This document shows, piece after piece, positions 43,270 through 52,918 of a DNA stretch of 64,000 bases. The stretch comes from Burkholderiaceae bacterium (lineage in GTDB: Bacteria > Pseudomonadota > Gammaproteobacteria > Burkholderiales > Burkholderiaceae_A): positions 1-64,000 of the forward strand of contig VERI01000004.1 of NCBI GenBank assembly GCA_018882785.1. Reading direction: 5' to 3'. Below the pieces are notes generated by a model. It was not told the DNA's origin and made no database searches. It saw nothing but the letters and a program-made list of their open reading frames with translations. A program made the position numbers and the translations under genes. Every line of letters begins with the position of its first letter. Positions within the stretch are counted from its first letter, which is position 1.

Positions 43270-43717
43270 ATAACACAATACTGTGCGATGCGATGATGAT
43301 TTCAACCAGGTATAGGACACAGGCTGCAATGAAACAGCCAAATCCCAGCAGAAATGTCGTGGCCACCCAATGTGACAGTTGCAGCCGGCCTTGTAGTCCG
43401 GTCGAGTAAAACAGTTCAACCACGGTGAGACCAATCAGCACCGCACACATCACCATGAGCCCAGTTGCGCCATTGATGATTTTTCGGCGCTGATCCAGGG
43501 ATTTCAGTTCTTGCATGAACTGCTGGTAACGCGACTCGGATTCAGGCGTGCTGTTCACCAGAATATCTTCAAGGGCGCGGCCACGATCAATGACGCGGGC
43601 CAGTCGGCTGCCCAGTGCATTGAGCATGCCGGCCACTCCTGTTAATAGAAACACAGGTGCGATGGCAAGCTGTATCGCTTCAGTGAGTGGACTTAACGAC
43701 TCGGTGGCGGGCATCAT
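43253..43717 (-). CDS. DUF2721 domain-containing membrane protein
   Basis: A 154-residue protein with three hydrophobic segments: AIQLAIAPVFLLTGVAGMLNAL (about 14-35), GATGLMVMCAVLIGLTVVELF (about 83-103) and VATTFLLGFGCFIAACVLYLVEIIIA (about 118-143). Between the first two lies a charged cytoplasmic stretch containing LARVIDRGRALED, the typical pattern of the DUF2721 family. Function unknown. Its 3' end overlaps the convergent MFS gene by 17 bases. Either of two adjacent ATGs could be the start. Confidence 0.8.
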   Translation of the reverse strand: MMPATESLSPLTEAIQLAIAPVFLLTGVAGMLNALGSRLARVIDRGRALEDILVNSTPESESRYQQFMQELKSLDQRRKIINGATGLMVMCAVLIGLTVVELFYSTGLQGRLQLSHWVATTFLLGFGCFIAACVLYLVEIIIASHSIVLFRKKP

Positions 43718-43785
43718 CAGAAATCCAGATCCGGATGGTGTTCTACGGGAGGGCGCATCGCGCGGAGAAGGGGGAAAGGAAAGGG

Positions 43786-43861
43786 TGGCTCCCCGACCTG
43801 GGCTCGAACCAGGGACCTACGGATTAACAGTCCGGTGCTCTACCAACTGAGCTATCGAGGA
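43786..43861 (-). tRNA. tRNA-Asn (anticodon GTT)
   Basis: The minus strand folds as a complete 76-base tRNA: acceptor TCCTCGA paired with TCGGGGA (one G-T wobble), D arm GCTCAGTTGGTAGAGC, anticodon stem CCGGA/TCCGT-type flanking CTGTTAA with anticodon GTT, T arm CCTGGTTCGAGCCCAGG, discriminator G and an encoded CCA end. The invariant TTCGA and GG positions are in place. It stands alone between DUF2721 and the CMD-family gene; both flanks show no integrase or direct repeat. Confidence 0.97.
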
Positions 43862-43956
43862 ACAAAACAGTCCGCAAGTTTACACCATTCACGGATCGCC
43901 TCCAACACTTCGGTAGGCCTTACATTATGGGCCGGTCATACTTTTGCGAGGTCGTG

Positions 43957-44505
43957 ATGCATCCCGTGATTCCTTATGTTTCGGCTGATCTTCAGGAGCC
44001 TGCTGATGTGGTTGGGGCGATTCGGGCCCGACGTGGCGGGGAATTCATCAATCTTGATCGCATGCTTTTGCACAGCATTCCGTTTGCGCGCGGCTGGAAT
44101 ACCTTTATGGGCGCTGTTCGTCGTGATCTGGCCTTGCCCGCGACCCTCCGGGAGATTGCCATGTGCGGTGTGGCCGTACTGAACCGCGCCGAATATGAAT
44201 TTATTCATCATGCTCCGGAACTCATCGCAGCGGGGGGAACCGATCAGCAGGTGTCGCAGCTGAGATCGATAGGGGAGGCAGGTTCAGACCTGTCCGCTTT
44301 TTCTGCGCTCGAGCAGGATGTGATTCTGTTGACCCGACACATGACGCGCGACATTGAGGTCCCGCAGGCCTTGACGTTAAGGCTCCATCAGGCCTTGGGT
44401 TCCACTCAGCTGGTTGAACTCGTCGGCGTGATCGCCGCCTATAACATGGTGTCGCGATTCCTGATGGCGTTGGGCGTGACACCCGAGGATACCGATCGGG
44501 ACTGA
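43957..44505 (+). CDS. Carboxymuconolactone decarboxylase (CMD) family protein
   Basis: A 182-residue helical protein with a single CMD domain: LPATLREIAMCGVAVLNRAEYEFIHHAPELIAAGG (about 55-90) followed by FSALEQDVILLTRHMTRDIEVPQ and the C-terminal VELVGVIAAYNMVSRFLMAL. There is no CxxC, so an AhpD-like disulfide activity is not supported; similar proteins are annotated as carboxymuconolactone decarboxylase-like with unknown substrates. I chose the ATG at 43957 because GCGAGG precedes it; an upstream start at 43927 adds ten residues. Its last 67 bases overlap, antisense, the end of the 2-hydroxyacid dehydrogenase gene. Confidence 0.82.
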   Translation: MHPVIPYVSADLQEPADVVGAIRARRGGEFINLDRMLLHSIPFARGWNTFMGAVRRDLALPATLREIAMCGVAVLNRAEYEFIHHAPELIAAGGTDQQVSQLRSIGEAGSDLSAFSALEQDVILLTRHMTRDIEVPQALTLRLHQALGSTQLVELVGVIAAYNMVSRFLMALGVTPEDTDRD

Positions 44506-45533
44506 GCAGACTGAGGATGTTGATCCGGGTGTCGAATGGCCTGCACCCAGACCGTGAGGTCGGCGACAAGCTGTCGATAAAAGGTCTCCATCACGGGTGT
44601 GGCGACAAACCCGAGGTGGGGCGTGAGGGTGACGTTCGAATGGCGCAGCAGGGGATGCCCATCGGGCAGAGGTTCCTGGTCAAATACATCGAGCGCTGCG
44701 TGTGCTGGCCGGCCAGCGTCAAGGGCGGCGGTCAGAGATGCTTGATCGATGAGTCCAGACCGGGAGGTGTTGACCAGCACCGCATCTCGACGCATCAGTG
44801 AATACTCGGTCGGACCAATCGTGTGGCGTGAGCGATCCGACAACACGAGATGAAGGCTAACAATTTTTGATGTCGCGATGAGTTCGTTTTTTTCTACCCG
44901 GCGTACGCCGACGCGCGCGGCATGTTCCGCGCTCAGATTCTGACTCCACGCCACCACATCCATGCCGAACCCTTGGGCAATCCGGGCCACACGGCTGCCG
45001 ATGGCACCCAGTCCGATGATTCCAATGCGATCTCCCTCCAGAACATCGGGAAGCGGATATTGGGCAAGCTCTTCGGTGGGGCGCCAATGGCCTTGCCGAA
45101 GCGTATTCATGGATGACACTACCCTGCGCGTGGCAGCGAGAATGAGCGCCCAAGTGTGCTCGGCGGTGGATGCTTTGTTCGGCCCGCTTGAGGTACCGGA
45201 GACTTCGATGCCGCGGCTTCTTGCATGGGCGATATCGACTGCTGCATTTCGCTCGCCAGTAAAAAGAAGCCGCTTCAGCCGGGGCAGCTGGTCAATGAGT
45301 TCTCGGGGAAAGGGCGTTCGTTCCCGCATCAGGCAGACTGCATCGAAATCAGCCAGGGCGCGTGCTGCCTCCTCTGTCGAGCCAAATGGGGCGGTAAAAA
45401 ACTGAAGCTCAGCGAGCTGCTGGAGGTCGGTCCAGTCGGCCGAGAAAAGCGCGCACTGCTCCCAGTCATCGCAGATTGCGATGCGCGGCTGCTGCACGGC
45501 CAATGTTGCTGCGGCCTCTTGTGGGCGCTGCAT
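44439..45533 (-). CDS. D-isomer-specific 2-hydroxyacid dehydrogenase family protein
   Basis: A 364-residue NAD-dependent oxidoreductase with a split substrate domain around a Rossmann fold. The cofactor motif is GIIGLGAIGSRVARIAQGFG (about 174-193); the catalytic Arg, Glu and His are visible in VNTSRSGLID, DVFDQEPLP and LTPHLGF. The family reduces 2-ketoacids or oxidises D-2-hydroxyacids (glycerate, lactate, phosphoglycerate); the substrate here is unknown, but hydroxypyruvate or glyoxylate would fit the metabolism in this window (inference). The C-terminal ~25 residues beyond the family end overlap the convergent CMD gene and may be a late addition. Confidence 0.9.
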   Translation of the reverse strand: MQRPQEAAATLAVQQPRIAICDDWEQCALFSADWTDLQQLAELQFFTAPFGSTEEAARALADFDAVCLMRERTPFPRELIDQLPRLKRLLFTGERNAAVDIAHARSRGIEVSGTSSGPNKASTAEHTWALILAATRRVVSSMNTLRQGHWRPTEELAQYPLPDVLEGDRIGIIGLGAIGSRVARIAQGFGMDVVAWSQNLSAEHAARVGVRRVEKNELIATSKIVSLHLVLSDRSRHTIGPTEYSLMRRDAVLVNTSRSGLIDQASLTAALDAGRPAHAALDVFDQEPLPDGHPLLRHSNVTLTPHLGFVATPVMETFYRQLVADLTVWVQAIRHPDQHPQSAQSRSVSSGVTPNAIRNRDTML

Positions 45534-45643
45534 GGGGCCTCCCCGATGACAATGGCCCTATTGTCGAGAGCCATCCCGTCCCGGTCACTCGGGGGAAGTC
45601 CGTAAGGTGTAACGCTAGCGTAAAGCGCTAACGGATCTGGGGG

Positions 45644-46855
45644 TTAAAGAACTGCCGCGACGGCGCGAACCACGCGGCCGATATTGCCCGAGTTAAGTGC
45701 AGCAACGCAGATGCGTCCTGTGCTGATTGCGTATATCGCATGCTCTTCGCGCAGCCGATCGACCTGCTCGGCGGTGAGGCCTGAGAAGCTGAACATGCCG
45801 CGCTGGCGTGTCACGAAGGAAAAGTCACGTTTCGCGTTCAGGGCTTTAAGCTGGGCCACAAACGCGGCACGCATTTCTCGAATCCGCTCGCGCATTTCGC
45901 CAAGCTCTTGTTCCCAGAGCGCCCGTAGTTCCGAGTTGTTCAATACATCACTGACGATTCCACCGCCATGGGTGGGGGGGTTGGAGTAATTGGTGCGGAT
46001 CACACGCTTGATCTGACTGAGCACCCGTGCCGCTTCGTCAGCGCTGGCGGTGACGATTGACAGTGCACCCACACGCTCCCCGTATAGGGAGAAGGATTTC
46101 GAAAAAGAGCTCGCCACAAGAAACGGCATTCCTGATTTCGAGAACAGCCGGACCGCTGCAGCGTCTTGTTCGATACCGTCACCAAACCCCTGATAGGCCA
46201 GATCGAGAAAGGGGACGAATTGCTTGGCCTTACACAGCGCGACAATTTCCTCCCACTGCTGGGCATTCAGGTCCACTCCGGTTGGGTTATGGCAGCAGGC
46301 ATGAAGCAGGACCACCGTTCGGTCCGGCATGCCTTTGAGGCTCTTGATCATCCCTTCGAAGTTCAGGCCGTGGGTCTGGGGGTCGTAGTAGGTATACGCC
46401 TGTACGGTGAAGCCAGCGCTCTCAAACACGCCCCGGTGGTTCTCCCAGGTGGGGTCGCTGATGGCGACCTGGCTTTGGGGCAGCAGCCGCCGCAGATACT
46501 CCGCGCCGACCCGAAGGCCGCCCGTCCCACCGAGGGCGTCAATGGTTGCTACCCGGCCGCTGGAAACTTCGGCGCTTTGGGCCCCAAACAACAGGGCCTG
46601 AACGGCCTTGTTGTAGGCGGCAGGCCCGTCAATTGGCTGGTAGCCACGTGGCAGGCCCTTGGCGACTCTGTCTTCTTCTGCTTTCTTTACGGCTCTAAGT
46701 AACGGCAATTTGCCGCTATCGTCGTAATAAACCCCAACCCCAAGATTCACCTTTTCAGGCCGTTTATCAGCCAAAAAAGTCTCGGTTAGCCCAAGAATTG
46801 GATCTTTGGGCGCCATTTCAACGGATGAAAATAGGCTCAGTGTGGGGGTCGTCAT
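45644..46855 (-). CDS. Aromatic amino acid / aspartate aminotransferase
   Basis: A 403-residue class I PLP aminotransferase of the AspC/TyrB group, which exchanges amino groups between aspartate or aromatic amino acids and 2-oxoglutarate. It opens with [16 protein letters not shown], has [17 protein letters not shown] near 37-53, the HNPTG motif near 189-193, and the Schiff-base lysine at residue 253 ([15 protein letters not shown]). The substrate arginine region lies in the C-terminal part (RGMFSFSG near 367). Length and N-terminus fit TyrB-type enzymes of betaproteobacteria; aspartate and tyrosine specificity cannot be separated by eye. It is divergent from uvrB across ~127 bases. Confidence 0.93.
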   Translation of the reverse strand: MTTPTLSLFSSVEMAPKDPILGLTETFLADKRPEKVNLGVGVYYDDSGKLPLLRAVKKAEEDRVAKGLPRGYQPIDGPAAYNKAVQALLFGAQSAEVSSGRVATIDALGGTGGLRVGAEYLRRLLPQSQVAISDPTWENHRGVFESAGFTVQAYTYYDPQTHGLNFEGMIKSLKGMPDRTVVLLHACCHNPTGVDLNAQQWEEIVALCKAKQFVPFLDLAYQGFGDGIEQDAAAVRLFSKSGMPFLVASSFSKSFSLYGERVGALSIVTASADEAARVLSQIKRVIRTNYSNPPTHGGGIVSDVLNNSELRALWEQELGEMRERIREMRAAFVAQLKALNAKRDFSFVTRQRGMFSFSGLTAEQVDRLREEHAIYAISTGRICVAALNSGNIGRVVRAVAAVL

Positions 46856-46982
46856 AGGGAGGTCAAAACCCCTTTGTCAAGGGCTTCAGAGTAGAAAAAA
46901 AGGTGGAAATGTGGGGCTCGAAAGGGGAAAATGCGCGATTGCACAAATTTCAACCGGTAATCAATCCGACCAAAAGTCTAGC

Positions 46983-49055
46983 ATGGGTGTCCGTGAAAAC
47001 CCCGGGGTGCTCCGCTTCCCCGACAGCCCTTTTGAGCTGACCCTCCCCTTCGAGCCGGCAGGTGACCAGCCCGAGGCGATCGCTCGCCTGGTGCAGGGGC
47101 TTGAAGACGGCGTCGCCTTTCAGACCCTGCTTGGGGTGACCGGTTCGGGCAAGACGTTCACGATGGCCAATGTGATCGCCCGGCTTGGCCGTCCGGCCTT
47201 GATCCTGGCGCCGAACAAGACACTTGCCGCCCAGCTGTATGCCGAGATGCGGTCTTTTTTCCCGGCCAATGCGGTGGAGTACTTCGTCTCCTATTACGAC
47301 TACTACCAGCCGGAGGCCTATGTGCCCCAGCGGGATCTGTTCATTGAGAAGGATTCTGCGATCAATGAGCACATTGAGCAGATGCGTTTGTCGGCCACGA
47401 AATCCTTGCTCGAGCGCCGCGACACGGTGATCGTTGCCTCCGTCTCGTGCATCTATGGCATCGGCAACCCCGCGGATTACCACCAGATGGTGCTGATCGT
47501 GCGTCAGGGGGATCGTCTGTCTCAGCGCGACCTGATCGCCCAGCTTGTCCGCATGCAGTACGACCGCAATGACATTGATTTTTCGCGGGGGAGTTTCCGG
47601 GTTCGGGGTGACACGATTGATGTGTTTCCTGCCGAGCATGCGGAGCTTGCCCTGCGCATCGAGTTATTCGATGACCAGGTAGAGTCGCTGCAGCTCTTTG
47701 ATCCGTTGACGGGCAGGATTCGTCAGCGGCTGCCCCGGTTTGCGGTCTACCCATCCTCGCATTACGTCACGCCGCGTGATGTGGTGCTCAGGGCCATCGA
47801 GACCATCAAGGCTGAGCTGATTGAGCGATCACGATTTTTTGTTGAGCAGCAAAAGCTTGTCGAGGCGCAGCGGATTGAGCAGCGTACGCGTTTTGATATT
47901 GAGATGCTCGCTGAGCTCGGTTTTTGCAAAGGCATTGAGAACTACACCCGGCATCTCTCAGGTGCACGTCCAGGTGATCCACCCCCAACGCTGGTCGATT
48001 ATCTGCCGCGGGATGCACTGATCTTTATTGATGAGAGCCATGTGACGGTTGGCCAGCTTGGGGGAATGTATCGCGGGGATCGGTCGCGCAAGCAGACCTT
48101 GGTCGACTATGGCTTTCGACTTCCATCTGCGTTGGATAACCGGCCGTTGAAGTTCGAGGAATTCGAGCCCAAAATGCGTCAGGCGATTTTTGTCTCCGCA
48201 ACGCCGGCTGCCTACGAGCTGCAGAAAAGTGGTGGTGCGGTGGTGGAGCAGGTGGTTCGGCCGACCGGTCTGGTCGACCCGGCTGTGGAGGTCAGGCCCG
48301 CCGCGACGCAGGTCGATGACCTGCTCGGGGAGATCAAAATCAGGGCGCAGCGGCAGGAGCGCGTTCTGGTCACGACCCTGACCAAACGTATGGCCGAGGA
48401 CCTCACGGACTACCTGTCGGATAACGGCATCCGGGTCCGTTATCTCCACTCGGATATTGATACGGTGGAGCGCGTCGAGATTCTCCGTGACCTTCGCCTG
48501 GGAACCTTTGACGTACTCGTGGGCATTAACCTGCTTCGAGAGGGGCTTGATCTTCCTGAGGTCTCTCTGGTGGCCATTCTCGATGCGGATAAAGAAGGCT
48601 TCCTGCGTTCCGAGCGCAGTCTGATTCAGACAATCGGACGGGCCGCGCGGCATTTGAATGGACATGCAATTTTGTATGCGGATCGGCTGACCGATTCAAT
48701 GCGACGTGCAATTGATGAGACCGAGCGCCGTCGAGCCAGGCAGATTGCGTTTAATACCGAGCGGGGGATCACGCCACGCGGTGTCATGAAACAGATTCGG
48801 GACCTCATCGATGGGGTGGTGGAACCCCGCGGTTCCGATCGACAGGTTGCCAGTACGAATGAGGGCAGTGGCATTGAGCGCTCTCCGCAGGAGATCGCCA
48901 AGGAGCTCGGCCGACTGGAAAAGCAGATGCTTGAACATGCGCGGAATCTGGAATTTGAAAAAGCTGCGCAGATTCGGGATCAGCTCACGAAATTAAAACA
49001 AGAGGTGTTCGGAGTAGACAAACTGAGAGACTCAATCGAAAAGGTATTGGTATGA
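46983..49055 (+). CDS. uvrB: Excinuclease ABC subunit UvrB
   Basis: Damage-verifying helicase of nucleotide excision repair, loaded by UvrA and then binding UvrC. From the ATG at 46983 it has 690 residues. Walker A is GVTGSGKT (51-58); the beta-hairpin that clamps DNA is in [12 protein letters not shown] near 94-105; helicase motifs include DESH and TIGRAARH (motif VI). The C-terminal UVR domain that contacts UvrC ends the protein ([29 protein letters not shown]). I prefer 46983 over the upstream ORF extension because the conserved N-terminus begins there. No clear LexA box (CTGT-N8-ACAG) could be found in the upstream gap. The phosphatase gene overlaps its stop. Confidence 0.97.
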   Translation: MGVRENPGVLRFPDSPFELTLPFEPAGDQPEAIARLVQGLEDGVAFQTLLGVTGSGKTFTMANVIARLGRPALILAPNKTLAAQLYAEMRSFFPANAVEYFVSYYDYYQPEAYVPQRDLFIEKDSAINEHIEQMRLSATKSLLERRDTVIVASVSCIYGIGNPADYHQMVLIVRQGDRLSQRDLIAQLVRMQYDRNDIDFSRGSFRVRGDTIDVFPAEHAELALRIELFDDQVESLQLFDPLTGRIRQRLPRFAVYPSSHYVTPRDVVLRAIETIKAELIERSRFFVEQQKLVEAQRIEQRTRFDIEMLAELGFCKGIENYTRHLSGARPGDPPPTLVDYLPRDALIFIDESHVTVGQLGGMYRGDRSRKQTLVDYGFRLPSALDNRPLKFEEFEPKMRQAIFVSATPAAYELQKSGGAVVEQVVRPTGLVDPAVEVRPAATQVDDLLGEIKIRAQRQERVLVTTLTKRMAEDLTDYLSDNGIRVRYLHSDIDTVERVEILRDLRLGTFDVLVGINLLREGLDLPEVSLVAILDADKEGFLRSERSLIQTIGRAARHLNGHAILYADRLTDSMRRAIDETERRRARQIAFNTERGITPRGVMKQIRDLIDGVVEPRGSDRQVASTNEGSGIERSPQEIAKELGRLEKQMLEHARNLEFEKAAQIRDQLTKLKQEVFGVDKLRDSIEKVLV

Positions 49056-49663
49056 CGACATTTGAAACAACCGACAAGGAAGTGATCGAGGCGACGCCGT
49101 TTGATTCGGCATTGGCGACGGCCCGGCCGCGGATGAGTAAGTCCGCGAAAAAAAGTGATGCGCCGATTGGCATGAAGACCAAAGTGCTGTTTGTCTGCAT
49201 GGGCAATATCTGCAGATCGCCGACAGCCGCCGGTGTATTTCAGTCTCTGGTCAAGGCGGCGAGCCTGCAGGATTTTGTGGTCTGCGACTCGGCCGGCACC
49301 CATGATTTTCATGTGGGCGAGGCGCCCGATCAGCGCGCGGTAAACGCGGCTTCTAAGCGTGGCTATGAGCTCAGCGGGTCAGTTGCCCGCAAGATTCAGC
49401 TTTCGGATTTTTCGGAATATGACTACATCCTGGCCATGGACTGGGAGAACCTGGCCCTGCTGCAGCGGATGTGTCCCCGCGGACTCCAGCACAAGCTCCA
49501 GCTCTTGATGCGTTTTGCCACGGAGTTCGAGGCGGCGACGATCAATGATCCCTATCACGGCGGGCCGCAGGGGTTTGAGCAGGCGCTGGACTACATCGAG
49601 GACGCCTGTAATGGCCTGATGGAGGTGGTGCGCCGACGGGCGACCATGGTGGCAGCGGCCTAA
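49052..49663 (+). CDS. Low-molecular-weight protein-tyrosine phosphatase with N-terminal extension
   Basis: A cytoplasmic phosphatase with the P-loop C-x5-R at [10 protein letters not shown] (Cys49, Arg55 from the first ATG) and the general-acid aspartate in INDPYHGG near residue 168. Such enzymes dephosphorylate tyrosine kinases or small substrates; the partner is unknown and no kinase gene is adjacent. The usual family start corresponds to residue 41 (MKTKVLFV), but the ATG at 49052 overlaps the uvrB stop (ATGA) and gives a ~40-residue polar, probably disordered extension. Either start is possible; I take the coupled one. The isc operon begins ~130 bases downstream. Confidence 0.9.
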   Translation: MTTFETTDKEVIEATPFDSALATARPRMSKSAKKSDAPIGMKTKVLFVCMGNICRSPTAAGVFQSLVKAASLQDFVVCDSAGTHDFHVGEAPDQRAVNAASKRGYELSGSVARKIQLSDFSEYDYILAMDWENLALLQRMCPRGLQHKLQLLMRFATEFEAATINDPYHGGPQGFEQALDYIEDACNGLMEVVRRRATMVAAA

Positions 49664-49725
49664 AGGCCGTTTCCATCCCGCTCGGCCTGCAAAACCCTGT
49701 TTTGCGGCCGGGAATAATTGTCCGA

Positions 49726-49780
49726 ATAGTTGATCAAATTAATGGGAGAAGATAAACTCCCGACTAAATCACTCAATTAT
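49726..49780 (+). promoter_or_regulatory. iscR promoter with two IscR type 1-like operator sites
   Basis: A 25-base element at 49756-49780 matches the E. coli IscR type 1 consensus (ATASYYGACTRWWWYAGTCRRSTAT) at 21 of 25 positions by my hand alignment, including GACTAAAT and a half-site ending AATTAT. A weaker copy at 49726-49750 matches 18 of 25. A sigma70-like promoter overlaps both: TTGATC at 49730-49735 and TAAACT at 49753-49758 with a 17-base spacer. IscR with its [2Fe-2S] cluster should therefore block the promoter, the classic autorepression. The start codon is ~13 bases after the second site. Confidence 0.7.
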
Positions 49781-49792
49781 TCGGAGATTACG

Positions 49793-50290
49793 ATGAGATT
49801 GACGACCAAGGGACGTTTTGCCGTCACGGCGATGATTGATCTGGGGCTCCGTCAAGACAAGGGCCCCGTGACGCTCGCGGCCATTAGCCAGCGCCAGAAG
49901 ATTTCCTTGTCTTATCTGGAACAACTGTTTGGCCGTCTGCGCCGTCACGAACTGGTGGAGTCGATGCGTGGTCCCGGCGGGGGCTACAAGCTCGCCCGCG
50001 GGGGTAAGGACATCACGGTGGCAGACATCATTTACGCTGTTGACGAGCCCATCGATGCGACCCAATGCGGCGGCAAACAGAATTGCCATGATGACCATCA
50101 GTGCATGACCCACGAGCTGTGGGCCAGTCTGAATCGTCACATGGTGGACTTTTTGGATTCGGTCACGCTCCAGGATCTGGTGGATGAGCAGCGTAATAAG
50201 CGTCCGATCTCAGTTGCCGACCCGGTGCCGGTTCGTCGCCATGTGATGTTTCAAGAGCCGCGTACGGTTCAAGACACAACGGTGGCATGA
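49793..50290 (+). CDS. iscR: Fe-S cluster-sensing Rrf2 family repressor IscR
   Basis: IscR is a [2Fe-2S]-binding Rrf2-type transcription factor that represses the isc operon when clusters are plentiful. From the ATG at 49793 it has 165 residues: a winged helix-turn-helix (about 1-80; ALISQRQ-like [22 protein letters not shown]) and the cluster loop [13 protein letters not shown]. Its Cys92, Cys98, Cys104 and His107 have exactly the E. coli numbering. The ORF extends upstream, but a GGAG ribosome-binding site and the family start favour 49793. The upstream region holds a matching IscR operator, and iscS overlaps the iscR stop. Confidence 0.96.
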   Translation: MRLTTKGRFAVTAMIDLGLRQDKGPVTLAAISQRQKISLSYLEQLFGRLRRHELVESMRGPGGGYKLARGGKDITVADIIYAVDEPIDATQCGGKQNCHDDHQCMTHELWASLNRHMVDFLDSVTLQDLVDEQRNKRPISVADPVPVRRHVMFQEPRTVQDTTVA

Positions 50291-51498
50291 TGAGAAAACC
50301 CGTTTACCTCGATTACTCGGCCACCACACCTGTAGATCCTCGGGTGCTGGATGTCATGCTGCCTTTTCTTCGTGAAGACTATGGCAACCCAGCCTCCCGC
50401 AGCCATGCCTACGGCTGGAAGGCCGAAGAGGCCGTGGAAACTGCCCGCGAGCACGTCGCCGCTCTGGTGAACTGCGATCCGAAAGAGATCGTTTGGACAT
50501 CCGGCGCCACAGAGTCGATCAATCTCGCCATCAAAGGGGCGGCCCACTTCTACAAGACCAAGGGCCGGCATCTGATCACGCTGAAGACCGAGCACAAGGC
50601 CACCCTGGATACCTGTCGCGAGTTAGAGCGTGAAGGATTCGAGGTCACGTATCTCGATGTGAAGGAAGATGGCCTGATGGACTGGGATGCCTTTGTCGCA
50701 GCAGTTCGTCCGGACACTATTCTGGTGTCGGTCGTCTATGTGAACAATGAGATCGGAGTCATCCAAGACATTCCGCGCATTGGAGAGTTCTGCCGCAGCA
50801 AGGGCATTATTTTTCATGTTGACAGTGCCCAGGCCACTGGAAAAGTTGTGATCGATCTGGAGCAGTTGAAGGTCGATCTGATGTCGTTCTCAGCGCACAA
50901 GACCTATGGCCCGAAGGGCATGGGTGCCTTGTTCGTTCGGCGCAAGCCGCGGGTGCGCATTGAGGCACAGATCCACGGAGGCGGCCACGAGCGTGGCATG
51001 CGGTCCGGCACACTGCCCACCCATCAGATTGTCGGCATGGGCGAAGCATTCAGACTGGCTCGGCTTGAGATGGCCACAGAAAACGAACGGATACGTGCGC
51101 TGCGTGACCGGCTTCTCAAGGGGCTGACCGAGATGGAAGCGGTCTATGTGAACGGCGATATGGAGCAGCGGGTGCCCCATAACCTGAATATCAGTTTCAA
51201 CTATGTCGAGGGCGAGTCCTTGCTCATGGGGATCAAGGATGTTGCGGTCTCCTCGGGTTCGGCCTGTACATCGGCCAGTCTTGAGCCTTCCTATGTGCTG
51301 CGGGCCCTGGGCCGTTCGGATGAACTGGCCCATTCATCGATTCGTTTTTCGGTCGGCCGTTTCACCACCGAGGAAGATATTGACTTCACGGTGACGCTCA
51401 TCAAAGAGAAGGTGGCCAAGCTTCGTGAGATGTCTCCATTGTGGGAGATGGTCAATGAAGGTGTCGATCTGAATTCCGTTCAGTGGGCTGCGCACTGA
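50287..51498 (+). CDS. iscS: Cysteine desulfurase IscS
   Basis: PLP enzyme that takes sulfur from cysteine for Fe-S assembly on IscU, tRNA thiolation and other pathways. The 403-residue protein has the PLP lysine in [18 protein letters not shown] (Lys205) and the persulfide-carrying Cys327 in [21 protein letters not shown], the group I pattern. The N-terminus [17 protein letters not shown] is conserved. Start could be the first or second of two adjacent ATGs; the first overlaps the iscR stop. It is followed by iscU after 80 bases containing a GGGGGA ribosome-binding site. Confidence 0.97.
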   Translation: MMRKPVYLDYSATTPVDPRVLDVMLPFLREDYGNPASRSHAYGWKAEEAVETAREHVAALVNCDPKEIVWTSGATESINLAIKGAAHFYKTKGRHLITLKTEHKATLDTCRELEREGFEVTYLDVKEDGLMDWDAFVAAVRPDTILVSVVYVNNEIGVIQDIPRIGEFCRSKGIIFHVDSAQATGKVVIDLEQLKVDLMSFSAHKTYGPKGMGALFVRRKPRVRIEAQIHGGGHERGMRSGTLPTHQIVGMGEAFRLARLEMATENERIRALRDRLLKGLTEMEAVYVNGDMEQRVPHNLNISFNYVEGESLLMGIKDVAVSSGSACTSASLEPSYVLRALGRSDELAHSSIRFSVGRFTTEEDIDFTVTLIKEKVAKLREMSPLWEMVNEGVDLNSVQWAAH

Positions 51499-51578
51499 GC
51501 CGAAATACGAAAGATGTCCACAGCAGAACAATTAAAACAGACCGGTGTTTGAATTAGTGTCGTTTCGGGGGATTAAGC

Positions 51579-51989
51579 ATGGCGTACAGTGAAAAAGTAA
51601 TTGATCATTACGAGCATCCGCGCAATGTCGGCGCGTTCGATAAGTCCGATCCGGGTGTCGGCACCGGAATGGTGGGTGCGCCCGCCTGTGGCGATGTGAT
51701 GAAACTTCAGATTAAGGTAAACGCCCAGGGCGTGATTGAGGACGCACGCTTTAAGACCTATGGCTGCGGCTCTGCAATTGCCTCATCCTCTCTGGTGACC
51801 GAGTGGGTCAAGGGCAAGACCCTGGACCAGGCCATGGAGATCAAAAATACGCAGATCGCCGAGGAGCTTGCCCTTCCACCGGTCAAGATCCATTGCTCGA
51901 TTCTGGCGGAAGATGCGATCAAGGCGGCAATCGAGGATTACAAAACCAAGCATGGCGATCATGAGACCAGCCAGGCCAAAGCGGCCTAG
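51579..51989 (+). CDS. iscU: Fe-S cluster assembly scaffold IscU
   Basis: Scaffold on which [2Fe-2S] and [4Fe-4S] clusters are built from IscS sulfur and iron. The 136-residue protein keeps all known ligands in the standard places: Cys37 and Asp39 (APACGD), Cys63 (GCGSAIASS) and Cys106 (KIHCSI). LPPVK at 99-103 is the recognition motif for HscA, whose gene follows in the operon. The C-terminal extension (TKHGDHETSQAKAA) is slightly longer than in E. coli. Confidence 0.98.
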   Translation: MAYSEKVIDHYEHPRNVGAFDKSDPGVGTGMVGAPACGDVMKLQIKVNAQGVIEDARFKTYGCGSAIASSSLVTEWVKGKTLDQAMEIKNTQIAEELALPPVKIHCSILAEDAIKAAIEDYKTKHGDHETSQAKAA

Positions 51990-52015
51990 CGCTGCGATCT
52001 GCTGATTGACGCATC

Positions 52016-52339
52016 ATGGCCGTTACTTTGACCTCCAAAGCAGCCGAGCATGTCGCGCAGTTCATTGCGAAACGCGGCAAGGGGCTTGGTGTGCGCCTTG
52101 GCGTGAAGACCACCGGCTGCTCAGGCCTGGCCTACAAGCTCGAATTTGTTGATCAGCCTGCAGCCGAAGACCTGACCTTCGAGAGTTTTGGCGTGAAGGT
52201 TCTGGTGGACCCCAAGAGCCTTCCCTACATTGATGGAACAGAGCTTGATTACACCCGAGAGGGACTGAACGAGGGATTTAAGTTCAACAACCCTAACGTC
52301 AAGAGTGAGTGCGGCTGCGGAGAATCCTTCAAAGTCTAG
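52016..52339 (+). CDS. iscA: A-type iron-sulfur carrier IscA
   Basis: A-type carrier that passes clusters, mainly [4Fe-4S], to client proteins. The 107-residue protein has the three conserved cysteines at Cys35 ([13 protein letters not shown]), Cys99 and Cys101 (SECGCGESF), with the usual spacing. It lies 26 bases after iscU and only 3 bases before hscB, inside the isc operon. Confidence 0.97.
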   Translation: MAVTLTSKAAEHVAQFIAKRGKGLGVRLGVKTTGCSGLAYKLEFVDQPAAEDLTFESFGVKVLVDPKSLPYIDGTELDYTREGLNEGFKFNNPNVKSECGCGESFKV

Positions 52340-52342
52340 ACC

Positions 52343-52918
52343 GTGATCTCTGTCTCTGGTGGCGCGGCACAACTGTCCGCGCGCAATCATTTTTCTCTTT
52401 TCGGCCTGCCCATTCGATTCGCCTTGGACTCCGAGGCCCTCGACCGCGCATGGCGCGCTGTTCAAACGGCAGTGCATCCTGATCGTTTCGCAGCGGGCAG
52501 TGACGCACAACGGCTGCTTGCCCTGCAGTATTCAACGCGGATCAACGAGGCCCATCAGGTGCTGCGCGATCCTCTGCGGCGCGCAGCCTATCTCTGTGAA
52601 CTCAACGGTGTGGATGTCGATGCCGAACGCAATACCGCCATGCCCGAAGACTTTTTGATTCAGCAGATGGAGTGGCGGGAATCTCTAGAGGACGCCGCCC
52701 AGGCCGGGGATCTGCGCGGGCTGGCGCAGCTCGAGCAGGAGGTCGATGGGGCGACCTCGGAGACGGAGTTGTTGTTGGAGCATCTTCTGGATCGTAGTGA
52801 GCCTGATTTTCAGCGGGCCGCTGCCGAGGTACGTCGGATGATGTTTTTGGCTAAGTTTTCTGAGCAGCTTCGGCTAGAAAAGAAAAGGGTGGAACGTGGC
52901 ACTGCTTCAGATTGCTGA
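52343..52918 (+). CDS. hscB: Fe-S assembly co-chaperone HscB
   Basis: J-domain protein that brings IscU to HscA and stimulates its ATPase. The 191-residue protein starts at GTG (52343), 3 bases after iscA. The N-terminal J-domain (residues ~14-88) has the HPD tripeptide in AVHPDRF at about 45-47, followed by [27 protein letters not shown]. The C-terminal three-helix bundle ([16 protein letters not shown] onward) binds IscU. The 3' end overlaps hscA by 23 bases. Confidence 0.95.
   Translation: MISVSGGAAQLSARNHFSLFGLPIRFALDSEALDRAWRAVQTAVHPDRFAAGSDAQRLLALQYSTRINEAHQVLRDPLRRAAYLCELNGVDVDAERNTAMPEDFLIQQMEWRESLEDAAQAGDLRGLAQLEQEVDGATSETELLLEHLLDRSEPDFQRAAAEVRRMMFLAKFSEQLRLEKKRVERGTASDC

Noticed and set aside
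43786-43957. Integration site at tRNA-Asn
   Set aside because: No integrase, no direct repeat of the tRNA 3' end and ordinary genes on both sides.
46856-46982. LexA box upstream of uvrB
   Set aside because: No CTGT-N8-ACAG-like palindrome was found in the gap.
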